A model generated the notes under the pieces. That model saw only the letters and a list, made by a program, of their open reading frames with translations, was not told the origin of the DNA and did not search any database. DNA of 49,271 nucleotides from Methanobacterium sp. PtaB.Bin024 (GTDB lineage: Archaea; Methanobacteriota; Methanobacteria; Methanobacteriales; Methanobacteriaceae), in contig MVPY01000035.1 of NCBI GenBank assembly GCA_002067065.1, positions 1 to 49,271 of the forward strand, given 5' to 3'. Positions within the stretch are counted from its first letter, which is position 1, and each line of letters begins with the position of its first letter. The position numbers and the translations under genes were made by a program. Below, piece by piece: positions 25,376-32,919 of the stretch.

Positions 25376-26725
25376 ATGAAAAAATTATTCGGAACCTTTG
25401 GGGTTAGAAGAATTGCCAATAAGGAATTAACACCAGAATTCGCATCAAAATTAGCTGCAGCTTACGGTACACTGGTGAAAGGATGGGTGGCTGTAGGTGG
25501 AGATCCACGTACATCAACTTCCCTCATCAAACACGCAGTGATAGCAGGACTCCTCTCATCAGGTTGTAAGGTGGTTGATCTGGGAATTCTACCCACACCT
25601 GCAGTGCAATACGCAGTGAGAAACTATTACGATGGTGGGGTGATCATCACCGCCTCCCACAACCCACCACAGTATAATGGGATAAAATTCGTTGATGAAG
25701 ATGGAATAGGGATAGCTGGAGATATGGAACTGGAGATAGAGGACATGTTCTTTGAAGAAAACCCTGACCGGGTTTCCTATGATGAAATTGGAGAAGTCAC
25801 CACTAACGAGGGACTGATCGATGAATACATTGATGAAGTAGTACAGCGCGTGGATCATGATGCCATAAGAAAGGCAAAAATGAAGGTTATTGTAGATTGT
25901 GGAAGCGGAGCAGCCTGTTTCACCACACCATATGTCCTGCGCAAATTAGGATGTGAAGTGACCACCCTAAACTGCCAACCCGACGGATTTTTCCCTGGGA
26001 GAAACCCAGAACCAACTGAAGACAACCTTCAAGAGCTCATAAAAACTGTGAAATCCACAGGCGCTGACTTGGGAATTGCTCATGATGGAGATGCAGACAG
26101 AACCATCTGTATAGATGAAAATGGAAGCTTTGTGATGGGAGATAAGACATTCGCCCTGGTAGAGAAACAGTTACTCCAGGAAAACCAAGGAGGAATCATA
26201 GTAACTACAGTGGCCACATCAACTGCCATCTATGACATAGCTGAAGAATTCGGGGGAAAAGTAACCGCTACCAGGGTAGGTGACCTCTTGGTAGCAAGGG
26301 AACTGAAGGAAAGTGATGGTTTGTTTGGTGGGGAAGAGAATGGTGGCTTAATTTTCCCTGATTTTGTTTATGGTAGGGATGCAGCCCTTTCAACTGCTAA
26401 GATCGTTGAGATCATGGCTTTAACTAAAAAACCGCTCTCCCAGTTAGTGGCAGAACTCCCAGCCTACCAGTCAGTGAAGATGAAAGTGGAATGTCCTGAT
26501 GACCGTAAGCAGGAGATCATGGATAAAATCGCTGCAGACACCCAGGAATATCACGTAGACACCACAGACGGGGTTAAAATATTTCGAGAAGAAGGATGGA
26601 TTATAATCCGCCCATCAGGAACAGAACCAATTTTTCGATGCTTTGCAGAATCCGAAAATAAGGATGATGCCACAAAAATGGCGGAATGGGGCATATCATT
26701 GGTTAAAAAACATTTAAAAAACTAA
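25376..26725 (+). CDS. glmM: Phosphohexomutase, probably phosphoglucosamine mutase
   Basis: 449-residue alpha-D-phosphohexomutase that moves phosphate between the 6 and 1 positions of a hexose (probably glucosamine), toward UDP-GlcNAc. All four signatures are present: the phosphoserine loop TASHNPPQYNG near residue 92, the metal loop DGDADR near 240, the sugar loop GGEENGG near 317 and the phosphate-binding RPSGTEPIFR near 412. GGTGAT precedes the ATG. It is the last plus-strand gene of the glycan region. Phosphomannomutase activity cannot be excluded: archaeal members are often bifunctional. Confidence 0.9.
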   Translation: MKKLFGTFGVRRIANKELTPEFASKLAAAYGTLVKGWVAVGGDPRTSTSLIKHAVIAGLLSSGCKVVDLGILPTPAVQYAVRNYYDGGVIITASHNPPQYNGIKFVDEDGIGIAGDMELEIEDMFFEENPDRVSYDEIGEVTTNEGLIDEYIDEVVQRVDHDAIRKAKMKVIVDCGSGAACFTTPYVLRKLGCEVTTLNCQPDGFFPGRNPEPTEDNLQELIKTVKSTGADLGIAHDGDADRTICIDENGSFVMGDKTFALVEKQLLQENQGGIIVTTVATSTAIYDIAEEFGGKVTATRVGDLLVARELKESDGLFGGEENGGLIFPDFVYGRDAALSTAKIVEIMALTKKPLSQLVAELPAYQSVKMKVECPDDRKQEIMDKIAADTQEYHVDTTDGVKIFREEGWIIIRPSGTEPIFRCFAESENKDDATKMAEWGISLVKKHLKN

Positions 26726-26766
26726 TTTTTTTCTAAATAAGTTTTTCCTATTTACTTTCTATTAAA

Positions 26767-27021
26767 CTATTTTTTTTCTCTCTTTTTTTGTCCGGGATCG
26801 TCAAAATAAAAGCCGTAAAACTCTGCACAGTAGGCACACAGGGGGAATTTATCGTAACGGTAGCGGCTACCATCATCTTTGTTCATGTCAAACTTCTTAC
26901 CACAAGTGTAGCAAGTTTCAATTTTTTCAGTTTTCTCACTTTCTTTGATTTCTTCTGTTTTTGTGGAGTCTTTGTTAGAGTTTTTATGTAGTTTGTTGTT
27001 TGTAACGCTATTTTTGTCTAT
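26767..27021 (-). CDS. Zinc-ribbon small protein with no standard start codon
   Basis: The reverse strand encodes a convincing protein ending at TAG 26769-26767. After a low-complexity K/N/S/E stretch of about 40 residues it reads ETCYTCGKKF, then PLCAYCAEFYGFYFDDPG and a basic tail: two CxxC pairs forming a zinc ribbon. The frame is open back to an in-frame TAG near 27102, yet has no ATG, GTG or TTG before the first CxxC. The best candidate is ATA at 27021, five bases after GGTGGTG (27033-27027), which gives 84 residues. The gene may use a rare ATA start, have lost its start, or contain a sequencing error. It is convergent with glmM. Function unknown. Confidence 0.6.
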   Translation of the reverse strand: MDKNSVTNNKLHKNSNKDSTKTEEIKESEKTEKIETCYTCGKKFDMNKDDGSRYRYDKFPLCAYCAEFYGFYFDDPGQKKREKK

Positions 27022-27198
27022 TTTAACACCACCATTGATTTTAAAAGTTTGTCTGTGATTATTTGAATTGGTGTGTTTAATTTTATACTAACTTTAATTC
27101 TAATATTTATTCATTGTAGATGATATTGATTTAATGGTTGGGTTAGTTGGAATCCTTATTTCAAGCGAAAAATAAATTACAGATATCTACACAGATTT

Positions 27199-27774
27199 AT
27201 GATCATGAATAAAAAAAGAAAAATTGCCTGGGGGATTACTGGAAGCGGTGAAAAACTGGTGGAAACCGTAGAAATCATGCAACAGATGAGAGATGAGTAC
27301 CATAAACTTTTTGATATACGTGTATTCATTTCCAAGGCGGGAGATCAAGTTTTAAAATATTACAATCTTTCCAACACACTGGAAACGAAATTTGACAAAA
27401 CATGGACTGAGATAAATTCAAATGCCCCTTTTTTAGCCGGACAGATCCAACTGGGAAAATATGAGTTTCTCCTGGTTGCTCCAGCAACATCCAACACAGT
27501 TGCCAAGATTTCTCTTCGCATTGCCGACACTTTACTTACCAACGCAGCCATCATGGGCCAGAAAACAAACACCCCACTATATATCATGCCCACAGACTTT
27601 AGAGAGGGTATAGTTACCACGAAACTCCCTAATGGCAAAGATTTAGAGTTAACCATAACTAGAGAGGATGCAGAACACGTGGAAAAATTGGCAGCAATGG
27701 AAAGTACCACTGCCTTTGAATCTCCTGAAGAAATACCAGCCCTATTTGAAAAACACGCCAATCAGCTTAAATAA
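27199..27774 (+). CDS. afpA: Archaeoflavoprotein AfpA
   Basis: 191-residue FMN protein of the flavoprotein/decarboxylase-like fold; the Archaeoglobus relative accepts electrons from an adjacent iron-sulfur protein or ferredoxin. Recognised from WGITGSGEKLVETVEIM near residue 12, VFISKAGDQVLKYY near 42, LLVAPATSNTVAKISLRIADTLLTNAA near 92 and PLYIMPTDFREG near 126. Starts at 27199 (MIM) or 27205; no Shine-Dalgarno sequence is visible, so the transcript may be leaderless. Its 3' end overlaps the convergent hypothetical gene by eight bases. The electron partner here is unknown. Confidence 0.82.
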   Translation: MIMNKKRKIAWGITGSGEKLVETVEIMQQMRDEYHKLFDIRVFISKAGDQVLKYYNLSNTLETKFDKTWTEINSNAPFLAGQIQLGKYEFLLVAPATSNTVAKISLRIADTLLTNAAIMGQKTNTPLYIMPTDFREGIVTTKLPNGKDLELTITREDAEHVEKLAAMESTTAFESPEEIPALFEKHANQLK

Positions 27775-28090
27775 GTTCTCTTCTAAGCTGAAGAGTAACA
27801 CTGAACTTCTTTATAGGGAATCCTTCATCATTATCATCGTTAATTGGTGAAATTCCCCGGAAATAGTGTTCTACTGCACCGGTACTGTCTATGTCCACAG
27901 GCACAGTTTCCATATCCTCCAGAGCATCGAAAAAATGATATATTTCCATTATTTTTTCTTCTGGGCCTTTAAAATTTACAATCATAGCTCCTTCTCTTCT
28001 GTTCTGGAGCGATATATATTTATCATCAACATCTAGAGATTTATCTTTCTTTTTACTGCCACTAACTCGGTGAAACACGATATTTGACAT
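27767..28090 (-). CDS. Conserved-looking hypothetical protein
   Basis: 107-residue soluble protein that I do not recognise. The N-terminus is basic (RVSGSKKKDKS), the middle has strand-helix pattern (GAMIVNFKGPEEKIMEIYHFFDALEDMETVPVDI) and the end FPIKKFSVTLQLRREL suggests a small alpha/beta fold with the order of a ferredoxin-like domain. GGGGGTT precedes the ATG at good distance, which supports real translation. It overlaps the convergent afpA 3' end by eight bases. No function can be assigned. Confidence 0.62.
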   Translation of the reverse strand: MSNIVFHRVSGSKKKDKSLDVDDKYISLQNRREGAMIVNFKGPEEKIMEIYHFFDALEDMETVPVDIDSTGAVEHYFRGISPINDDNDEGFPIKKFSVTLQLRRELI

Positions 28091-28271
28091 TTTTAACCCC
28101 CAATTGTTTCAGGTATGCTTTAATCCTAGGGTATTTATTTGATTTTTATCGGATATAAAATTTAGCACATAAAGTAGGATTTTCCATTAAAAAGAAATAT
28201 TCGTGCTTTAAAAGCAGAATAAAAGCTGATTGAAGAGTGATGGTGAAATATTATTGGATATAAACTATTAA

Positions 28272-28760
28272 TCATAATTTATAACCAATATCTCGAAGAA
28301 ACTTCTGTCTCCAGGCCACATCTTCATCTGTCTCCAGGCCATTAGGTTTAAAACCATCGATAACTCCGATTATCCCTCTTCCCTGCTGGCTCTCCACAAT
28401 CAACACCTGAACTGGGTTGGCAGTGGCACAGAAAAGGTTCACCACCTCAGGAACATCTTTAATTCTTTGGGTGAGGTTGATTGGGAAGGCATTACGGAGG
28501 AAAATTAGGAAACTGTGGCCACAGGCTATTTCTAGCATCTTATTCCCGGCTAGTTTCTCCAGTTCCTCATTGTTCCCTGCAGTTCTCACCTTACAGTCAC
28601 CTGAAGCTTCTCCAAATGAGAGTCCGAACTCAGCCTGAGGTACAGTATTTACTACGGCTTCATAAATGTCTTCAACAGTTTTTATAAAGTGACTTTGGCC
28701 CAAAATGAGATTACAATCTTCTGGTGCTTCTAATTTAACCATTTTAATATCTAGTTCCAT
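28272..28760 (-). CDS. Adenosine-specific kinase (DUF355 family)
   Basis: 162-residue protein of the archaeal and bacterial DUF355 family, annotated from structural work as adenosine-specific kinase; cellular role poorly known. Blocks: NLILGQSHFIKTVEDIYEAVV near residue 17, FGLSFGEASGDCKVRT near 45, AGNNEELEKLA near 60, GHSFLIFLRNAFPINLTQRIKDVPEVVNLFCATANP near 80-115 and ESQQGRGIIGVIDGF near 122. Length is normal for the family. GGGGA lies six bases before the ATG. It is monocistronic, between the hypothetical gene and the XRE-cupin regulator. Confidence 0.85.
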   Translation of the reverse strand: MELDIKMVKLEAPEDCNLILGQSHFIKTVEDIYEAVVNTVPQAEFGLSFGEASGDCKVRTAGNNEELEKLAGNKMLEIACGHSFLIFLRNAFPINLTQRIKDVPEVVNLFCATANPVQVLIVESQQGRGIIGVIDGFKPNGLETDEDVAWRQKFLRDIGYKL

Positions 28761-28956
28761 GTTAATCCCCTACTTATAATCAGATAACACTATGTTAATT
28801 TAATGTTTTACATTTTTAGAGGGTGGTTTCTTTTGATCGATAAATTTATTTATATTGTAAATAAATTGTCATTAATGATCATTACAAAATCATTGGGTGA
28901 AAAATTATTTGTTGTAAAAATTCAAAAATTATAAATATAAAAGAGTAACCTAGATC

Positions 28957-28980
28957 AGAGATTAGATCTAGATAATCTCT
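28957..28980 (+). promoter_or_regulatory. Palindromic operator at the XRE-cupin promoter
   Basis: AGAGATTA (28957-28964) and TAATCTCT (28973-28980) are perfect 8-base arms around GATCTAGA; outer ACCT and AGGT extend the symmetry after a 4-base bulge. A TATA box (TTATAAATATAAAA, about 28929-28942) lies 20-25 bases upstream, so the palindrome covers the expected transcription start. It is a likely binding site for the regulator encoded downstream (autoregulation, inference). A second near-palindrome with CCATGGCT/AGCCAAGG arms lies at 29007-29026. Confidence 0.6.
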
Positions 28981-29071
28981 AGGTGATCCTGTTTAGTTTT
29001 ATAAAACCATGGCTGATTAGCCAAGGGCTTAATCCAAAAGGTTCAATCATATTGAATGAGAGGTTTTAATC

Positions 29072-29626
29072 ATGAAAGAGAAGATGAAGGAAATTGGCCT
29101 GCGAATAAATGAACTTCGAGAGTTATCGGACCTGGAAGTTCAGGATATGGCAGATTACCTTGAAATATCCAGTGAAACTTACAAGGAATATGAAGATGGG
29201 AAAAAAGATATCCCTGCCAGTATTTTATATGAAATCGCTCATAAACTGCAAGTGGACATGGGGTTGCTTTTAACTGGAGAAGAAACCAGGATGCATATAT
29301 TTAGCGTAACTCGAAAGGGGAAAGGAGTTGAAGTAGGACGTAGAAAACAATACAAATACGAGAATCTGGCTGAAAAATTCATACACAAGAAAGCCGAACC
29401 ATTCATAGTCACTGCAGACCCCAAAAATGGAAATACAAAACCTGACACTAATTCACATCCTGGACAGGAGTTTGACTACGTTTTAGAAGGTGTTCTTAAA
29501 ATTTACATCCATGACAATGAGATCATACTCAATGAGGGAGATTCAATCTTCTTTGATTCATCCTATGAACATGCCATGGAAGCCCTGGAAAACAAACCCG
29601 CAAAATTTCTGGCTGTTGTGATGTAA
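29072..29626 (+). CDS. XRE-family regulator with C-terminal cupin domain
   Basis: 184-residue transcription factor. Residues 8-65 are a lambda-repressor-like helix-turn-helix (LRINELRELSDLEVQDMADYL, SSETYKEYEDGKKDIPASILYEIA). Residues about 75-184 form a cupin barrel with SHPGQEFDYVLEGVLKIYIHD and LNEGDSIFFDSSYEHAMEA, the usual effector-sensing module. AGAGGT precedes the ATG. It lies 101 bases before the acyl-CoA synthetase gene on the same strand and has a palindrome at its own promoter, suggesting that it controls itself and the synthetase/vor genes that follow. The ligand could be an organic acid or CoA-linked compound (inference). Confidence 0.88.
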   Translation: MKEKMKEIGLRINELRELSDLEVQDMADYLEISSETYKEYEDGKKDIPASILYEIAHKLQVDMGLLLTGEETRMHIFSVTRKGKGVEVGRRKQYKYENLAEKFIHKKAEPFIVTADPKNGNTKPDTNSHPGQEFDYVLEGVLKIYIHDNEIILNEGDSIFFDSSYEHAMEALENKPAKFLAVVM

Positions 29627-29727
29627 AACTCATTTTCATAGGAAAAAACTTTAACAAACTGCATAATAATCATGAAAATCTAAAAATAAGGATAAAATCA
29701 AAATTTATTTAATGAACGGTGATAAAA

Positions 29728-31398
29728 ATGTCATCTTTACTTGAAAAATTTGTTTCAAAGGCCAATTTTGACTCTTATCAGGATTTTAAGGACAATTTCC
29801 TTATAAAAACACCTGAAAACTTCAACTTTGCCTATGATGTAGTGGATGAATACGCTCGTCTGTATCCTGAAAAAGTTGCCCTGGTATGGTGTAACGATGA
29901 TACTGACCGGATATTCACCTTCAAAGACATGAAAGAATACTCAAACCAGGCAGCCAACTTCTTCGCCCAGAAAGGGATAAAAAAAGGAGATAGAGTAATG
30001 CTCACATTAAAGAGCCGTTATGAGTTCTGGTTCTGCATCTTGGGCTTGCACAAACTAGGGGCCATAACCATCCCTGCCACCCACATGCTCAAAACCAGGG
30101 ATATTGTGTACCGTGTAAAAAACGCCGGTATCAAAATGGTGGTGTGTATAGCTGAAGATGGAGTGCCCAATTACTTTGATGAAGCCCATAAGAAATTGGG
30201 GGACACTGAACTAGTAAAGGTACTAGTGGGTGATGAAGATAGAGATGGATGGTTAAACTTCCGGAAAGAAATCGAAAATGCATCCCCTGAATTTTCGCGT
30301 CCAACTGGTGATAATGGCACTAAAAATGAAGATTTAGCTTTAATCTACTTTTCATCAGGGACTACTGGTCTACCCAAGATGGTCATGCACCAGCACACCT
30401 ACCCTCTGGGTCATATAATAACTGCAAAATATTGGCAAAATGTTGTAGAAGATGGATTGCACTACACTGTGGCTGACACTGGTTGGGCCAAGGCAATGTG
30501 GGGTCAGATATACGGTCAGTGGATTGCAGGCACAGCAGTATTTGTGTATGACTATGAACGGTTTGATGCAGCGAAAATGCTGGATAAATCATCACATCAT
30601 GGAGTAACCACTTTCTGTGCACCCCCCACCATATATCGCTTCCTAATAAAGGAAGATCTTTCCCAGTACAATTTTTCAACCCTTAAATATGCAGTTACCG
30701 CGGGAGAACCATTAAACCCTGAAGTTTACAATAAACTATACGAATTCACCGGCTTAAGGCTTATGGAAGGATTTGGACAGACAGAAATCGTGGTCTGTAT
30801 CGCCAACTTCCCCTGGATGAAGCCCCGTCCAGGATCCATGGGAAAACCATCTCCAGGCTATGATATTTGGATTATGAATCCAGAAGGTAAAGAATGCGAT
30901 GTGGGTGAAGAAGGAGAGATCGTGATAAAAACTGCTGAGGGCAGACCACCAGGATTGTTCTGTGGATATTACAGGGAAAAGGAGAAAACCGAAGCTGCCT
31001 GGCACGACGGATTTTACCACACCGGAGACACTGCCTGGAAAGATGAAGATGGTTATCTCTGGTTCGTAGGACGTAATGATGACATGATAAAAAGTTCAGG
31101 ATATCGTATCGGACCATTCGAAGTTGAAAGTGCAGTAATATCCCATCCAGCTGTCCTAGAATGTGCTATAACAGGAGTTCCACATCCAGTAAGGGGGCAA
31201 GTGGTAAAAGCCACCATAGTATTGACAAGTGGTTATGAATCATCTCCTGAATTAGCTAAGGAAATTCAAAACCATGTTAAACAGGTCACTGCTCCTTATA
31301 AGTACCCAAGGGTGGTGGAATTTGTGGATGAACTGCCTAAAACCATCAGTGGTAAGATTCGAAGGATTGAAATCCGAGAAAAGGATGAAAAAGAGTAG
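29728..31398 (+). CDS. AMP-forming acyl-CoA synthetase
   Basis: 556-residue enzyme of the acyl-adenylate family (acetyl-CoA or medium/branched-chain acyl-CoA synthetase): acid + ATP + CoA gives acyl-CoA, AMP and diphosphate. Seen: P-loop YFSSGTTGLPKMVMH near residue 210, YTVADTGWAKAMWGQIYGQW near 245, EGFGQTE near 348, YHTGDTAWKDEDGYLWFVGRNDDMIKSSGYRIGPFEVE near 430-465 and the C-terminal lysine motif KTISGKIRR. The sequence resembles the MACS type more than short-chain Acs. GGTGAT lies four bases before the ATG at 29728. It sits between an XRE-cupin regulator and vorCBA, so it probably activates branched-chain acids for reductive carboxylation by VOR. Confidence 0.9.
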   Translation: MSSLLEKFVSKANFDSYQDFKDNFLIKTPENFNFAYDVVDEYARLYPEKVALVWCNDDTDRIFTFKDMKEYSNQAANFFAQKGIKKGDRVMLTLKSRYEFWFCILGLHKLGAITIPATHMLKTRDIVYRVKNAGIKMVVCIAEDGVPNYFDEAHKKLGDTELVKVLVGDEDRDGWLNFRKEIENASPEFSRPTGDNGTKNEDLALIYFSSGTTGLPKMVMHQHTYPLGHIITAKYWQNVVEDGLHYTVADTGWAKAMWGQIYGQWIAGTAVFVYDYERFDAAKMLDKSSHHGVTTFCAPPTIYRFLIKEDLSQYNFSTLKYAVTAGEPLNPEVYNKLYEFTGLRLMEGFGQTEIVVCIANFPWMKPRPGSMGKPSPGYDIWIMNPEGKECDVGEEGEIVIKTAEGRPPGLFCGYYREKEKTEAAWHDGFYHTGDTAWKDEDGYLWFVGRNDDMIKSSGYRIGPFEVESAVISHPAVLECAITGVPHPVRGQVVKATIVLTSGYESSPELAKEIQNHVKQVTAPYKYPRVVEFVDELPKTISGKIRRIEIREKDEKE

Positions 31399-31573
31399 GA
31401 CATGATAGGGCTGCAGAAGTATTCTAAGTAGTCTAAGATTTAAATTTTTACGTCTACTCTTTATGATCTAGGAAAAAACTAACTGCATTTTTATAATGTC
31501 ATACCTTTTAAAATGTAATACTATTACATTAAAAAAGATGATAATTGGAAGAGTTAACAGGATGATATGAATT

Positions 31574-31864
31574 ATGACCAAACATGGAAAAGAACCATAT
31601 CCAGTTTTCAATGAACTGGAATGCAAAGCCTGTGAGCGTTGCATAATCGCATGTCGTGAAGGCGTGCTAAAAATGAGTGAAGACATTAATAAACGTGGTT
31701 ATCATTACGCAGTCTACACAGGGAAAGGATGCACGGGTTGTGGAGACTGTTACTACACCTGCCCTGAACCACTGGCAGTAGAAGTTCACATACCACGAAA
31801 ATCTCAAAACAACCATCAAAAGGAGTCAAAGGATAATAAAAGGGATAAGGAGGAAGACAAATGA
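31574..31864 (+). CDS. vorC: Ketoisovalerate ferredoxin oxidoreductase subunit VorC (2[4Fe-4S] ferredoxin)
   Basis: 96-residue ferredoxin-like delta subunit with two cluster motifs, CKACERCIIACREG near residue 17 and CTGCGDCYYTCPEP near 51, and a charged C-terminal tail of about 25 residues rich in K, D and E. It carries electrons between the TPP/iron-sulfur core and external ferredoxin. The stop codon overlaps the vorB start by four bases (ATGA), so the subunits are translationally coupled. Order and sizes match vorC-vorB-vorA of Methanothermobacter. Confidence 0.9.
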   Translation: MTKHGKEPYPVFNELECKACERCIIACREGVLKMSEDINKRGYHYAVYTGKGCTGCGDCYYTCPEPLAVEVHIPRKSQNNHQKESKDNKRDKEEDK

Positions 31865-32919
31865 CTATCCAGCTAATCAAAGGAAACACTGCAGTTATCA
31901 TTGGAGCAATGTACGCTGGTTGTGATTGTTTCTTTGGTTATCCCATCACACCAGCCTCCGAAATCCTCCACGAAGCCTCATTATACTTTCCTAAAGTTGG
32001 CAGGAAATTCGTGCAGGCAGAATCAGAGGAATCCTCTATAAACATGGTTTACGGAGCAGCTGCAGCTGGTCATAGAGTCATGACAGCCTCTTCAGGACCA
32101 GGAATCAGTCTTATGCAGGAAGGATTCTCTTTCCTGGCAGGAGCAGAACTACCCTGCGTTATTGTGGATATTATGAGAGCAGGACCTGGTTTGGGAAACA
32201 TAGGACCAGAACAGGGAGATTACAATCAGGTGGTGAAGGGAGGAGGCCATGGAAATTATTATAACATTGTTCTGGCCCCTAACTCGGTGCAGGAAATGTG
32301 TGATCTTACCATAAAATCATTCCAACTGGCAGAAAAGTACCGTAACCCCGCAGTGGTTCTGGCAGATGGGGTACTGGGTCAGATGGTGGAAAGACTACAA
32401 TTCCCACAAGAAACCTTAAAACCAGTTTATGATGAATCATGGGCAGTCAGAGGTAACCATGAAACTCATGAAAACCTGGTAACCAGCATATTCCTTGACT
32501 TCGACCAGTTAGAAGACTTTAACTATCGCATCCAGGATAAATACCAGAAAATCAGGGAAAATGAGGTGGATTATGAGGAATACCAGATGGAAGATGCTGA
32601 GATCATCCTGGTGGCCTACGGAATAAGCAGCCGCGTGGCCCGTTCAGCAGTGGACCAGGCCCGCCTGGACGGAATAAAAGTAGGACTCTTCCGTCCCAAA
32701 ACATTATTCCCATTCCCAGAAGAAAAACTCCGGGAAATTGCCACCAGTAGAGATTGTAAGTTTCTATCAGTAGAAATGAGTAATGGGCAGATGAAAGAGG
32801 ACATAACTCTAGCAATTCGCTGTCAAAGCCAGGTGGAACTGGTGAACCGTATGGGGGGAAATCTCATTGACCAGAAAAGCATCACAGACAAGATCCATGA
32901 AATGGCAGGTGATAACTGA
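31861..32919 (+). CDS. vorB: Ketoisovalerate ferredoxin oxidoreductase subunit VorB (alpha domain)
   Basis: 352-residue alpha-type subunit with pyrimidine-binding and transketolase C-terminal-like domains. Features: KGNTAVIIGAMYAGCDCFFGYPITPASEI near residue 7, the glutamate-rich AESEESSINMVYGAAAAGHRVMTASSGPGISLM near 56-85, and LADGVLGQMVERL near 162. It forms half of the thiamine diphosphate active site that interconverts 2-oxoisovalerate + CoA with isobutyryl-CoA, CO2 and reduced ferredoxin. The stop overlaps the vorA start by one base (TGATG). The length equals that recorded for M. thermautotrophicus VorB as I recall it. Confidence 0.9.
   Translation: MTIQLIKGNTAVIIGAMYAGCDCFFGYPITPASEILHEASLYFPKVGRKFVQAESEESSINMVYGAAAAGHRVMTASSGPGISLMQEGFSFLAGAELPCVIVDIMRAGPGLGNIGPEQGDYNQVVKGGGHGNYYNIVLAPNSVQEMCDLTIKSFQLAEKYRNPAVVLADGVLGQMVERLQFPQETLKPVYDESWAVRGNHETHENLVTSIFLDFDQLEDFNYRIQDKYQKIRENEVDYEEYQMEDAEIILVAYGISSRVARSAVDQARLDGIKVGLFRPKTLFPFPEEKLREIATSRDCKFLSVEMSNGQMKEDITLAIRCQSQVELVNRMGGNLIDQKSITDKIHEMAGDN

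Noticed and set aside
26788..26991. Plus-strand frame of 67 codons after glmM
   Set aside because: It is the antisense of the zinc-ribbon gene, is unusually rich in F and V in an unlikely order, and has no ribosome binding site; the minus strand gives a clear protein with CxxC pairs.
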